A program made the translations under genes and the position numbers. The notes under the pieces were generated by a model, which was given only the letters and a program-made list of their open reading frames with translations, was not told the origin of the DNA and did not search any database. From Bacteroidaceae bacterium (GTDB lineage Bacteria; Bacteroidota; Bacteroidia; Bacteroidales; Bacteroidaceae), in assembly GCA_024398635.1 (NCBI GenBank), contig JAKSIV010000005.1, positions 34,324 to 98,323 on the forward strand: a DNA stretch of 64,000 nt, read 5' to 3'. Every line of letters begins with the position of its first letter. Within the stretch, counting starts at the first letter, position 1. This document shows, in pieces, positions 25,912-35,521 of the stretch.

Positions 25912-28230
25912 TCAGAGGGTACCGTAGGCAGGATAGGTGCTGGCGGCGGCGATGGAGAACGGAGCCTGGCAGCGGATATCCTGTGAGGATGCTGCAAAGT
26001 CTGCCTTGTAATCACCGCTTAAGGTCTGCCAGCTTGACGATGACAGATCAAATCCTGCAATATCATACTGAGACAATGTGAACTCCAGAGTCTGGCTCTC
26101 GCCCGGCTCAAGCAAAGCGGTCTTGCCGTATGCCTTGAGTTCCTTGCTCAGTTTGCTAAGTCCGCCCTGAGGAGCCTCGATATATACCTGGACGGCCTCC
26201 TTGCCGGCTACTGAACCGGTGTTGGTAACCTTTACTGAAAGGCTGATTACACCCTCTTCAAACTTAGCCTGAGGCTCGCTGTAAGAGAATGTGGTGTAGC
26301 TGAGTCCGAAACCGAAAGGATATGATACCTGATCGCGATGACGGTCATAATAGCGGTAACCTATATCCAGACGTTCCTTGTATTCGGTATAGTCATACAA
26401 AGCAACGGGCTTGGCATCGGGATTGCCGCGGTTGGCACGGGCCTGTGACTGCAGGTCACGTGCATTGACAGGGAAGTTTGCGGTTGACGGCATCTTCTTG
26501 AAATCAACCACGTAGGTATCAACCAACTTTCCGGAAGGATTCACAGCACCCTTGAGCACATCGGTAATGGCATGGCCTGCCTCCTGTCCGGGAAGTCCTG
26601 CCAGCAGGATTGCATCGGGACGGGCCTTCCAGCTTGCAGTCTCGATGGGAGCACCGATATTCAGGATAACCACAACCTTCTTGCCTTTTGAATGGAATGC
26701 TTCGCATACATCCTTGATAAGCCCCTGTTCTATGTCTGTAAGGGTATAATCTCCGTCATACCCGCGGTCTGCAGACTCACCGCAGCTGCGTCCTATGGTT
26801 ATGACTGCTATATCACTTACAATAGCATCGGCACGATACTGGTAAGGTTTGCGTACAAGTGACTGGGGAATGACATGGTTGGTCAGATTGGTACGCATGA
26901 ACTGATTTGCGCCGACTCTGGCGTTATGCTCCTCAACGTACTTGCTGTAAGCCGATGAGACTGAAGGCTCCAGTTTGTAACCGGCAGCCGTCAGACCCTC
27001 GTCCAATCCGACTGCATGCTTGTAATTGACGCTTCCGCTACCGGTACCTACCACATAAAGGTCATATGAGCTGACACCATACAGAGCTATCATCTTACAA
27101 TCCTTTGTAAAAGGCAAAGCTCCGTTGTTCTTGAGCAATACCATGCCCTCTGTGGCGCTTGAGCGCGAAACCTGCGCATGTGCAGCAAGATCCGGATCGT
27201 TCTGGAACTCATACCCCTGCATCTTGGGCGAACGTGCTATGAAGGTCAGTATCCTGGCTACATTACGGTCAATTATCTTTTCGTCAAGAGTGCCGTTCTG
27301 AACAGCCTCCATAATAGACTTAATCTGATTGGCACTACCCGGCATAAGCAGGTCATTGCCGGCATTGACGGTAGCGACAGCATCACGGCCACCGCCCCAG
27401 TCAGTCATTACCATACCTTCAAATCCCCACTCTTCACGCAGTATATTCTCAATCAGGACCTCATTCTCAGGGGCATAGGTGCCGTTTATCTTGTTATAGG
27501 AGGTCATCACGGCCCAAGGCTGTGACTCACGAACCGCAATCTCAAAACCTTTCAGATAAATCTCACGGGATGTCTGCTGGTCAATCCTGACATCATTTGC
27601 CATACGGTTGGTCTCCTGATTGTTCATGGCAAAGTGCTTGATTGTGGCACCTACTCCGTTTGACTGAACACCACGTACCAGTGCGGCTGCGGTCTTACCC
27701 GATATCACGGGATCCTCGGAATAATACTCAAAGTTACGGCCCAGCAATGGATTACGATGGATGTTCAATGCGGGAGCCAACAGACAGTCAGCACCATAGC
27801 GCTTAACCTCATCACCGATGGCAGTACCCACCTCCTCTACAAGCTGCTGGTTCCATGTCTGGGCCAGCATGGTTGCAACCGGGAAAGATGTGCAGTAATA
27901 TGTATTCTCGTCACCCTGACGTGTGGGGTTGATCCTGAGTCCGCCGGGACCATCGGGAAGCATCACTGAAGGAATGCCAAGACGCGGTATAGGATAGGTC
28001 TGTCCGGCACAACCGGGAATCAGGCCCTTGGCATCCTTTATCTCTTGTGCAATGTCATTGCCGTTCCAGGCGCCTACGCCCACCAGCAGGTTCACCTTCT
28101 CTTCAAGAGTCATGGCTGCCACGACCTTGTTTACAGGTGATTTACCGAATTCCACCTCGCGGTTACAGGAAACTGTCAATACTGCAATTGCTGCAGCCAA
28201 GACAACAGGAATAAATGATTTCTTTTTCAT
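25912..28230 (-). CDS. Glycoside hydrolase family 3 beta-glucosidase-type lipoprotein
   Basis: 772 residues. Lipoprotein signal with Cys22 (VLTVSCNRE). GH3 N-terminal TIM-barrel domain with PDGPGGLRINP, APALNIHRNPLLGRNFEYYSE, the KHF-AMNNQET substrate site and the nucleophile Asp277 in GFEGMVMTDWGG. Then the alpha/beta sandwich domain (GRSCGESADRGYDGDYTL) and the C-terminal fibronectin-III-like domain (KVTNTGSVAGKEAVQVYI). It cleaves terminal beta-D-glucosyl or related sugars from oligosaccharides outside the cytoplasm; precise specificity cannot be read. It follows cca by 38 nt without a recognisable promoter box between them, so it may be co-transcribed. Confidence 0.93.
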   Translation of the reverse strand: MKKKSFIPVVLAAAIAVLTVSCNREVEFGKSPVNKVVAAMTLEEKVNLLVGVGAWNGNDIAQEIKDAKGLIPGCAGQTYPIPRLGIPSVMLPDGPGGLRINPTRQGDENTYYCTSFPVATMLAQTWNQQLVEEVGTAIGDEVKRYGADCLLAPALNIHRNPLLGRNFEYYSEDPVISGKTAAALVRGVQSNGVGATIKHFAMNNQETNRMANDVRIDQQTSREIYLKGFEIAVRESQPWAVMTSYNKINGTYAPENEVLIENILREEWGFEGMVMTDWGGGRDAVATVNAGNDLLMPGSANQIKSIMEAVQNGTLDEKIIDRNVARILTFIARSPKMQGYEFQNDPDLAAHAQVSRSSATEGMVLLKNNGALPFTKDCKMIALYGVSSYDLYVVGTGSGSVNYKHAVGLDEGLTAAGYKLEPSVSSAYSKYVEEHNARVGANQFMRTNLTNHVIPQSLVRKPYQYRADAIVSDIAVITIGRSCGESADRGYDGDYTLTDIEQGLIKDVCEAFHSKGKKVVVILNIGAPIETASWKARPDAILLAGLPGQEAGHAITDVLKGAVNPSGKLVDTYVVDFKKMPSTANFPVNARDLQSQARANRGNPDAKPVALYDYTEYKERLDIGYRYYDRHRDQVSYPFGFGLSYTTFSYSEPQAKFEEGVISLSVKVTNTGSVAGKEAVQVYIEAPQGGLSKLSKELKAYGKTALLEPGESQTLEFTLSQYDIAGFDLSSSSWQTLSGDYKADFAASSQDIRCQAPFSIAAASTYPAYGTL

Positions 28231-28268
28231 AATCGGGTTAGTATTGTTTAGGTCAGTTCAGTAATTCT

Positions 28269-29699
28269 TCATTTTGGTTCCAATCCCCGTTTCCGGGCCT
28301 CTTCAATCAGGAACTTATATGCCGCATCATGTTCGTTGGGAATCACTCCGTCAAGTATGGCATCCTTGATTGATGCCTTGAGCTCACCCACAATTGCAGT
28401 AGGCTCGAGTCCAAAGATTCTCATAATCTCAACTCCGTCAACGGGTGGCTGGAAATTACGGATACGGTCTTTTTCCTCCAGGTCAACCATCTTACGGCGT
28501 ACCAGTTTGAAGTTCTCCAGATGACGCTTCTTTTTCTGCTCGTTCTTTGATGTGATATCGGCCTCACACAATGTCATCAGGTCATCAATGTCATCTCCTG
28601 CGTCAAAGAGCAGACGACGAACGGCCGAATCGGTCACCTCATCATCCACAATTGCGATGGGACGCATGTGCAGCTCAACCATCTTCTGCACATACTTCAT
28701 CTTCTCGTTCTTGGGCAGTTTCATGCGCTCGAATATGCCGGGAATCATCTTCATGCCCACATAGTTGTGGTTATAGAATGTCCAGCCGTGAGCGGGCTCC
28801 CACTTCTTGGTACGGGGCTTGCCTATATCATGCAACAGCGCCGCCCACCTGAGCCACAGGTCATTACTTTTACGGGCTACATTGTCCAGAACCTCAAGAG
28901 TATGGTAGAACACATCTTTATGTCCGCGGCCGTTGACCGTCTCCACGCCCTGCAACGCCGCTAGCTCGGGAAACACCAGTTGCAGCAGACCGCAACGGTC
29001 CAGATCGATGAATCCTTTGGACGGGACAGGTGCCAAAAGTATTTTATTGAGTTCTTCCGATATGCGCTCCTTTGAGATGATGCCTATGCGCTCGCGGTTC
29101 TTTTCAAGTGAAGCGAACGTGGTGTCATCGATATAGAAGTTGAGCTGAGTGGCAAATCTTATGCAGCGCATCATGCGCAACGGATCGTCGCTGAAAGTGA
29201 TCTCAGGGTCCAAAGGAGTACGGATGATCCGGTCCTGAAGGTCATTGATTCCTCCGAACGGATCCACCAATTGTCCGAACCTTTCGGCGTTCAGACAGAT
29301 GGCCATAGCGTTTATGGTAAAGTCACGACGGTTCTGGTCATCCTCAAGGGTGCCGTCCTCGACAATCGGGTTACGTGATTCACGATGGTATGACTCCTTA
29401 CGGGCTCCCACGAACTCCACTTCAAGGTCTCCGCGTTTGACCTGTGCCGTACCGAAATTCTTGAACAGACTTACATGCGCTCCGCGACCCAAAGCCTTGC
29501 CATAGGCCTTGGCCATCTCAAGACCGCTGCCCACAACCACCACATCGATATCCTTGCTTGGACGCTCCAGAAACAGGTCACGCACATATCCTCCCACTAC
29601 ATAACACTCCAATCCCAGACTGTCGGCAGTCTGAGAAAGCAGCCTGAATTCCTTACGGTCAAGCAGCTTGGCCAGTTCCTCGTCACTGTAAATCTTCAT
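28269..29699 (-). CDS. cca: CCA tRNA nucleotidyltransferase / poly(A) polymerase family with HD domain
   Basis: 476 residues from the ATG at 29699 (MKIYSDEELAKLL), which fits the promoter at 29706-29713. Class II nucleotidyltransferase head: VVGGYVRDLFLERPSKDIDVVVVG, with the two metal-binding Asp in DID, then RRDFTINAMA, PLRMMRCIRFATQLNF and the RNA-binding ERISEELNKIL. An HD phosphohydrolase domain follows (HTLEVL, AALLHDIGKPRTK). It repairs or adds the 3' CCA of tRNAs; the HD domain could trim cyclic phosphates. Poly(A) polymerase I shares the head, so the exact activity is slightly uncertain. Confidence 0.92.
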   Translation of the reverse strand: MKIYSDEELAKLLDRKEFRLLSQTADSLGLECYVVGGYVRDLFLERPSKDIDVVVVGSGLEMAKAYGKALGRGAHVSLFKNFGTAQVKRGDLEVEFVGARKESYHRESRNPIVEDGTLEDDQNRRDFTINAMAICLNAERFGQLVDPFGGINDLQDRIIRTPLDPEITFSDDPLRMMRCIRFATQLNFYIDDTTFASLEKNRERIGIISKERISEELNKILLAPVPSKGFIDLDRCGLLQLVFPELAALQGVETVNGRGHKDVFYHTLEVLDNVARKSNDLWLRWAALLHDIGKPRTKKWEPAHGWTFYNHNYVGMKMIPGIFERMKLPKNEKMKYVQKMVELHMRPIAIVDDEVTDSAVRRLLFDAGDDIDDLMTLCEADITSKNEQKKKRHLENFKLVRRKMVDLEEKDRIRNFQPPVDGVEIMRIFGLEPTAIVGELKASIKDAILDGVIPNEHDAAYKFLIEEARKRGLEPK

Positions 29700-29705
29700 A
29701 GAGTG

Positions 29706-29713
29706 CAAAAGTA
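29706..29713 (-). promoter_or_regulatory. Promoter -7 box nearly touching cca
   Basis: Minus strand TACTTTTG, full TAnnTTTG match, ends 6 nt before the cca ATG, implying a leader of only 2-3 nt. It is divergent from the box at 29735-29742. Confidence 0.55.
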
Positions 29714-29734
29714 ACTAAATTCAGGTAAAAGGAG

Positions 29735-29742
29735 TACTTTTG
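29735..29742 (+). promoter_or_regulatory. Promoter -7 box for the helical lipoprotein gene
   Basis: TACTTTTG, full TAnnTTTG match, 30 nt before the ATG at 29773. It excludes an in-frame TTG start at 29740 that would overlap it. Confidence 0.55.
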
Positions 29743-29772
29743 TACACGACATTAAACTCCACGTTACGACAT

Positions 29773-30639
29773 ATGAGAAAATCATTGATACTGCTGGCTG
29801 TCACGGCTTTGACCGTATCCTGTCAGGAAAGCATAGAAAAGAAAGCGTCACACCATCTGGACAATGCCAAGGAGGCGTTCAGCATTGGTAATTTCAATGT
29901 GGCCAAGCAGGAGATTGACAGCATAAAGATACTATACCCCAAGGCATTCGAGGCCCGTAAGCAGGGCATAAAGCTGATGCAGCAGATTGAGGAGGCCGAG
30001 CAGATGCGTATCATCGAGTACGAGGACAGTATGATTGCGGTTTCAAATGCAGCCTTTGAGAACATAAAAGGAAAATATGCTTTTGAGAAAGATGAGCGCT
30101 ATCAGGACATAGGTCTGTACACCATAAAGAGCCAGGCTCCCCAACGCAACACTGACCGTACTTATATACGTGCTCAGGTGGATGAGTTGGGACGAATGAC
30201 ACTCATTTCAAGCTACCGCGGAAATTCATACATACACCATGACTGGCTTAAGCTGAGCGTGGGTGAACTGTATGTAGATACGCCTGTATCAAATGACCGC
30301 CATGAGTTTGAGGATCTGGATGTGTATTACGAGTGGCTTAGTTTCATTAACGGCAATGACGGCGGAGCTGCCGCATTCATAAACGCCAACAAGGATGCGA
30401 ACATCACCTATACACTATACCGCAAGACCAGCCCTGACAGCAGCCGTCCGGTATACCGCAATCTTAAGTTGAATAAGGATGACCGATATGCAATTGCAAG
30501 CCTGTATGACCTTTCACAGGTGCTGCTCTCACTGAACGAGCACAAGAACCTGCGTGACGAGGCACAGCGTCACCTTATGTTCATCCGTTCCAAGATGAAG
30601 GATGAATCAGCTGAAGAAGGTGTTCAGGAAAATAAGTAG
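29773..30639 (+). CDS. Hypothetical lipoprotein with helical N-terminal region
   Basis: 288 residues. Lipoprotein signal MRKSLILLAVTALTVSC (Cys17). Residues about 20-100 are helical and TPR-like (HHLDNAKEAFSIGNFNVAKQEI, then IKLMQQIEEAEQMRIIEYEDS), followed by a beta-rich middle (TYIRAQVDELGRMTLISSYRG) and a helical, charged tail. I do not recognise a family and see no catalytic motif. It has its own promoter. Its last 33 nt overlap the 3' end of the convergent symporter gene on the other strand. Confidence 0.75.
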   Translation: MRKSLILLAVTALTVSCQESIEKKASHHLDNAKEAFSIGNFNVAKQEIDSIKILYPKAFEARKQGIKLMQQIEEAEQMRIIEYEDSMIAVSNAAFENIKGKYAFEKDERYQDIGLYTIKSQAPQRNTDRTYIRAQVDELGRMTLISSYRGNSYIHHDWLKLSVGELYVDTPVSNDRHEFEDLDVYYEWLSFINGNDGGAAAFINANKDANITYTLYRKTSPDSSRPVYRNLKLNKDDRYAIASLYDLSQVLLSLNEHKNLRDEAQRHLMFIRSKMKDESAEEGVQENK

Positions 30640-31974
30640 TATGCCTATCGGCGCTACCAGTTTTACCAGATAATATAACGTAAGACTTATCCAGCGGGGA
30701 ATCCTGAGCTTTCCACTGTTGGTAAACTCGTCAAGAAAGTTGGCACGTCTGAGCCTCCAGCCGGCAAACACAGCCAGCAGCAGACCGCCGATGGGCATCA
30801 TTATGTTTGACGTAATGTAATCAAAGAAATCAAACAAGCTCAATCCGAACAGTTTGAATCCGGCAAGCGGGCCGAAAGAGAGCGAACAGAACGCTCCTAC
30901 CACTCCGCAGATAACAAAGCACAAAGCCACTGCCTTTTTGCGTGAACGACGCATCTCCTCAATGATGAATGCCACTACCACCTCCATAAGTGATATGGCC
31001 GATGTCACCGCAGCCAACAGAAGGGCCAGGAAAAACAGTATTGCAGCTACGTTACCCAATGGCATCTGACTGAACACTCCGGGAAGGGTTATGAATACCA
31101 GTCCGGGACCTGCGCTCACATCGGGCTCAACGCCGTTCATATAGGCTATGGAATAAACGGCAGGTATGATGGCCAGACCGGCAATGATTGCAAACATGGT
31201 ATCAAAGAATGATATCCATGCCGATGATGCCAGAATATTCTCCTCTTTCTTTACATACGATGCATAAGTAAGGATAGTGCCGCAGCCAATGCTGAGCGAG
31301 AAGAAGGCCTGTCCCATAGCCGCGATACATGTATCGGCCGCAATCTTGCTGAAATCCGGCACGAACATGTACTTGACCCCCTCCATGGCACCCGGAAGTG
31401 TGAGTGAGCGGATAACCACCATCACTATGATAATGAACAGCATGGTGATCATGACCTTTGACATACGTTCTATGCCCTTACGTACGCCGAATACTATAAT
31501 TGCTCCTGTGAGCCCCAGGAAGATGAGAGTATATACCAGAGGTTTCCATGGGTTACTGATGAATGTTCCAAAGCTGAGCGCATAATCCCCCTGAGCATCT
31601 GAGAAAGCCAGGATGCAGGAGTCTGCCAGATACTTTACGGACCAACCGCCCACCACACAGTAAAATGACAGTATGAAGGCCGATGCCAACACGGCCAGAA
31701 AACCTATCCAGCGCCATTTGGAGCCGGGAGCAAGACGGTCAAAACAACTAAAGGGATTGGACTCTCCGCGACGTCCTATAAGGTATTCCGAGACCATGAC
31801 CGGCAGGCAGAGGACAACCAGCATTATAACATACATAAGTATGAATGCGGCACCTCCGTTCTTACCCATCATATATGGGAAACGCCATATGTTACCCAGG
31901 CCGATAGAAGAACCTGCCATAGCCAGAAGCATGCCCATACGGCTGCCGAATGTCTCGCGAGGCTTATGTGTCAT
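30607..31974 (-). CDS. Sodium-dependent transporter of the neurotransmitter:sodium symporter family
   Basis: 455 residues with about 11-12 transmembrane helices. The N-terminal TM1 signature SRMGMLLAMAGSSIGLGNIW, then RFPYMMGKNGGAAFILMYV, is diagnostic of the NSS family (LeuT/TnaT fold), where the broken helix binds substrate and two sodium ions. Also seen: SLSIGCGTILTYASYVKKEENI (TM6-7 region). These carriers usually import amino acids or related small molecules with sodium; the substrate here is unknown. It is the last gene of the tsaB-to-transporter operon, overlapping rseP by one nucleotide (TGATG). Confidence 0.93.
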   Translation of the reverse strand: MTHKPRETFGSRMGMLLAMAGSSIGLGNIWRFPYMMGKNGGAAFILMYVIMLVVLCLPVMVSEYLIGRRGESNPFSCFDRLAPGSKWRWIGFLAVLASAFILSFYCVVGGWSVKYLADSCILAFSDAQGDYALSFGTFISNPWKPLVYTLIFLGLTGAIIVFGVRKGIERMSKVMITMLFIIIVMVVIRSLTLPGAMEGVKYMFVPDFSKIAADTCIAAMGQAFFSLSIGCGTILTYASYVKKEENILASSAWISFFDTMFAIIAGLAIIPAVYSIAYMNGVEPDVSAGPGLVFITLPGVFSQMPLGNVAAILFFLALLLAAVTSAISLMEVVVAFIIEEMRRSRKKAVALCFVICGVVGAFCSLSFGPLAGFKLFGLSLFDFFDYITSNIMMPIGGLLLAVFAGWRLRRANFLDEFTNSGKLRIPRWISLTLYYLVKLVAPIGILLIFLNTFFS

Positions 31975-33467
31975 CAGAACAGTCTTATTATGTCGTTAAG
32001 GTTGGCAAATATCAGTAGTCCGAACAGGATTATCATGCCTATGGTGTTGGCCACCTCCAGGAACTTGTCACCCGGTTTCTTACGTGTTATGACCTCAACC
32101 AGCAGGAACAGTACATATCCGCCGTCAAGTGCAGGAATGGGCAGGATATTCATGAAAGCCAGAATGATTGACAGGAATGCTGTCATGAGCCAGAATGCAT
32201 GCCAGTTCCATTTCTCCGGGAAGATACTGCCGATAGTTCCGAATCCTCCCAGACTCTTGGCACCCTCCTTGGTGAACACATACCGGAAATCACCCACATA
32301 ACCCTTCAATGTATTCCAGCCGCAACTGATTCCGGCGGGAATGGAACTGAAGAATCCGTATTCAAGGTCAACGGGTTCATACTCATCGGTATAGTGGATG
32401 ATACCTATCCTGAAATTGGCATCGGCAATCACGGTAAGAGTATCACGACCCATGCCCGGACGTCCAATCACCATCTGCAGGTTACGGTCAACGTAGCTAC
32501 CCTCGGCACGGGCGCGCATATCTGCAAGTACTGTCTGGAATGATGTCCAGGTAGAGGTGCTCTGTCCGTTAACGGTCAGTATGGTATCACCTGCCATGAG
32601 ACCTGCCGCATAAGCGCCGCTCACTGCTGCATCAGCAATTACGCTGTCAATGGTCATGGGGCTGAGTATTGACACGAAAGGCACGGTGCGTGTAAAGTCA
32701 AAAAGTGAAAGGTCATCAGGCATAGCCAGATCAACCTTCTGTCCGTCACGCATAACGGTTACCTGCTTAGCCTTGGCAATCGCACGGTAAAGGTCACCGC
32801 CAAACTCGCGGGTAGGCTTACCGTCGGTGGCAATTACCACATCACCGTCACGGAAACCTATTGACTCTGCATGCTCGTTAAACTCCATGCCATGCTTGAG
32901 TCCCTGTGCCGGAATATAACTGTCACCCCACTTGCAGAGCACCATGGAATAGATGAAGAAAGCCAGAATCAGGTTGAACAGCACGCCACCCACCATGATG
33001 AGCAGACGCTGCCATGACGGCTTGGTACGGAACTCCCAAGGCTTGGGCTCCTGCTGCATGGAAGCCACATCCATAGACTCGTCTATCATACCTGCAATCT
33101 TGCAGTAGCCGCCAAAAGGCACCCAGCCCACACCGAACTCGGTATTCTCGGGCGAACGACGCCAGTCATCCTCGGGCAGTGACTCCAAATCTATAGGTTT
33201 GTAGATTATCTCTTCCTTTCCTTCAAAATTATATTTTTTCTCCTGCTCATAACTCTCAGGCACATTGGGAGCAAAGAACCTGACACGGATCTTGCCGTTA
33301 ACGCGCTTGATCCTGAAGAGTGAGAAACGGGGGTTGAAGAACGCATAGAATTTCTCGACCCTGACGCCAAAGAGACGTGAGAAGAGAAAATGACCGAATT
33401 CATGGAATACGACAAGAATGGTAAGCGAAAGGACAAGTTGGATAAAACGGATCCAGAATGTTGACAT
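31974..33467 (-). CDS. rseP: RseP-family site-2 intramembrane metalloprotease
   Basis: 497 residues. The zinc-binding HEFGH motif lies in TM1 (LTILVVFHEFGHFLFSRLFG). Two PDZ-like regions follow (about 205-255 EHAESIGFRDGDVVIATDG; about 280-330 AAGLMAGDTILTVNGQ). The second catalytic motif NILPIPALDGG sits near the C-terminal helices. Such proteases cut transmembrane segments of anti-sigma factors or signal-peptide remnants. About 50 residues longer than E. coli RseP because of an insertion after TM1 (KKYNFEGKEEIIYKPIDLESL), which is common in Bacteroidota. It follows dxr by 21 nt, the same pairing as in many Bacteroidetes. Confidence 0.94.
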   Translation of the reverse strand: MSTFWIRFIQLVLSLTILVVFHEFGHFLFSRLFGVRVEKFYAFFNPRFSLFRIKRVNGKIRVRFFAPNVPESYEQEKKYNFEGKEEIIYKPIDLESLPEDDWRRSPENTEFGVGWVPFGGYCKIAGMIDESMDVASMQQEPKPWEFRTKPSWQRLLIMVGGVLFNLILAFFIYSMVLCKWGDSYIPAQGLKHGMEFNEHAESIGFRDGDVVIATDGKPTREFGGDLYRAIAKAKQVTVMRDGQKVDLAMPDDLSLFDFTRTVPFVSILSPMTIDSVIADAAVSGAYAAGLMAGDTILTVNGQSTSTWTSFQTVLADMRARAEGSYVDRNLQMVIGRPGMGRDTLTVIADANFRIGIIHYTDEYEPVDLEYGFFSSIPAGISCGWNTLKGYVGDFRYVFTKEGAKSLGGFGTIGSIFPEKWNWHAFWLMTAFLSIILAFMNILPIPALDGGYVLFLLVEVITRKKPGDKFLEVANTIGMIILFGLLIFANLNDIIRLF

Positions 33468-33488
33468 ATTATCTTATGGTTTATCAGT

Positions 33489-34637
33489 TCATTTAATCAG
33501 TGATGCGGCAACGCGGCGGGCATCGGCATCGGTTTCTATATACTCATCAAGTGTGGATTTCTGACGGAACGGGACACGCTCCATGGTCTCGGCAATCACA
33601 TCACTCATCTCAAGGAATCCTATACGGTCATGCAGGAACGCAGCCACACAGACCTCATTGGCTGCATTCAGTATGCACGGCATGTTACCGCCACGCTCAA
33701 TCGCCTTGTAGGCAAGTGCCAGATTGCGGAAACGGTCGGTATCGGGCTCCTCAAACGTAAGCGTACCCAATGTAGTGAAATCCACTCTCGGGAAATCGGC
33801 ATTGAGACGGCGCGGGTATGAGAACGCATACTGTATGGGCAGACGCATGTCAGGGGCGCCCAACTGAGCCTTGATGGCACCGTCGGCAAACTGAACCATA
33901 GAGTGAATCACTGACTGCGGATGCACCACAACCTGTATCTTGCTGTAAGGAACACCAAAGAACCACTTGGCCTCAATAACCTCAAATCCCTTGTTCATCA
34001 TCGACGCGGAGTCGATGGTTATCTTGGCACCCATATCCCAATTGGGATGTTTCAGGGCCTGTGCCTTGGTGACGGTCTTGAGCTGGTCCTTACCCAATAT
34101 ACGGAACGGACCGCCGCTTGCGGTAAGCAGAATCTTCTCAACCGGGTTCATTGTCTCGCCGCTAAGGCACTGGAATATGGCGGAGTGCTCGGAGTCAACC
34201 GGTAATATTGGGGTCTTGTACTGCAGTGCAAGTGATGTAATGAGCTCACCTGCCACCACCATGGTCTCCTTGTTGGCCAGAGCGATGGTCTTACCGGCCT
34301 TGATTGCCTCAATCGTGGGGCAAAGTCCGGCAAACCCTACCATTGACGCCAGCACGATGTCTATCGGATCGGCAGTGACAATCTGGTTGATTGCATCGGC
34401 TCCGGCATAGACCTTTATGGGCTGACCGGAAAGGGCCTCCTTGAGTTTTGGATAGTGCTCCTCGTTGGCTATCACAACAGCCTCAGGCTTGAATTTCAAG
34501 GCCTGCTCGATAAGCAGATCGACGCTGTTGTTGGCCGTCAGGGCATAAACCTCATATTCATCGGGATGGGATGCAATTACGTCAAGCGCCTGCTTCCCTA
34601 TTGAGCCTGTTGAACCTAATATCGCTATTTGTTTCAC
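33489..34637 (-). CDS. dxr: 1-Deoxy-D-xylulose 5-phosphate reductoisomerase
   Basis: 382 residues, normal length. It converts DXP to MEP with NADPH and is the first committed enzyme of the non-mevalonate isoprenoid pathway and the fosmidomycin target. Motifs: IAILGSTGSIGKQALDVIASH (NADPH site), ALANKETMVVAGELI, PVDSEHSAIFQCL, LTASGGPFR and HPNWDMGAKITIDSASMMNKG (metal and substrate loop). The later pathway enzyme ispF is also in this window. It overlaps the upstream M23 gene by 4 nt (ATGA). Confidence 0.97.
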   Translation of the reverse strand: MKQIAILGSTGSIGKQALDVIASHPDEYEVYALTANNSVDLLIEQALKFKPEAVVIANEEHYPKLKEALSGQPIKVYAGADAINQIVTADPIDIVLASMVGFAGLCPTIEAIKAGKTIALANKETMVVAGELITSLALQYKTPILPVDSEHSAIFQCLSGETMNPVEKILLTASGGPFRILGKDQLKTVTKAQALKHPNWDMGAKITIDSASMMNKGFEVIEAKWFFGVPYSKIQVVVHPQSVIHSMVQFADGAIKAQLGAPDMRLPIQYAFSYPRRLNADFPRVDFTTLGTLTFEEPDTDRFRNLALAYKAIERGGNMPCILNAANEVCVAAFLHDRIGFLEMSDVIAETMERVPFRQKSTLDEYIETDADARRVAASLIK

Positions 34638-35518
34638 TGGAACAGAATATATTTTTCGGGATCAAGGGGCTGGCCCTGATACCACAGTTCAAAATGAAGA
34701 TGCGAACCCTGCTGCGCACGGTCTGTGGCCCGACCCACAAGTGCCACCACATCACCCTGCTTCACACGGTCACCGGTCTTCTTGAGCAAAGACTCACAAT
34801 GCTTATAAACTGATATGAGTTCACCAGGGTGCGCAATGCAGATGGTATAACCCATGTCCGATGTGTAGGTAGCTATAAGGACCGTACCATCCAGAACCGA
34901 TACCACGCTCTGGTTGGGACTGGCTGCGATATCAACGCCCAGATGCTGCTCCAGCGCATCATAGCTGCTCGTAACCAGACCTGCTGTAGGACGGAATATA
35001 CTGATGCTGCTGACATCTGTCACAGGCTGAGACTGCGTTGTGATATTGTAACGCTCGGCCTCTTCATACTGACGCATGAATGTCTCCTCACGCTCGGAAC
35101 GTTCCATCAGGAGTTCACTGCGAACGCGTGCCAAGGAATCAACCGAATAGACCGTATCTATCTTTACCGTACCTGCTATGATATCCTGCAAGTTGGTAAT
35201 ATACTGATTCTGCAACTCGAAAACCTGTTCCAGGGAGTCAATACGCAAAGCCTCGTTAACGATAGCCTGACGTATACGGTAATCTTCAAGCGTAGTACCC
35301 TTCTGCTTGGGGAGATTGGTAAATACAGCTATGCCGCCCCATGCACCAAGTCCCGCTACAATGATTATGGCCAGCGTCAGTATTAAGTGCGAAATCTTCA
35401 TACGGAACACTCTGCGCTGTTCATCCTCATTCACCACAGTGAGTCTGTACAGATAGACAAACCTGCGGAACAGGCTTTTGCGGCCCACCTCCTTGCGTTT
35501 CTGACGGATGCTCTTCAT
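34634..35518 (-). CDS. Membrane-anchored M23 family metallopeptidase
   Basis: 294 residues. A basic cytoplasmic N-terminus (1-45) is followed by one transmembrane helix (about 46-68, ILTLAIIIVAGLGAWGGIAV). A coiled-coil periplasmic stalk spans about 85-170 (EALRIDSLEQVFELQNQYI). The LytM/M23 domain spans about 185-290 with HLGVDIA (His, Asp) and HLHFELW (HxH) zinc ligands all present. It is therefore expected to be an active endopeptidase cutting peptidoglycan cross-bridges, not a pseudo-enzyme regulator. The DPEKYILFQ end is common in Bacteroidota homologues. It sits between rimM and dxr in the envelope operon. Confidence 0.93.
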   Translation of the reverse strand: MKSIRQKRKEVGRKSLFRRFVYLYRLTVVNEDEQRRVFRMKISHLILTLAIIIVAGLGAWGGIAVFTNLPKQKGTTLEDYRIRQAIVNEALRIDSLEQVFELQNQYITNLQDIIAGTVKIDTVYSVDSLARVRSELLMERSEREETFMRQYEEAERYNITTQSQPVTDVSSISIFRPTAGLVTSSYDALEQHLGVDIAASPNQSVVSVLDGTVLIATYTSDMGYTICIAHPGELISVYKHCESLLKKTGDRVKQGDVVALVGRATDRAQQGSHLHFELWYQGQPLDPEKYILFQ

Positions 35519-35521
35519 AAA

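Noticed and set aside
33967..34410. 147-codon open frame on the plus strand
   Set aside because: Opposite strand of dxr; composition only, no protein features.
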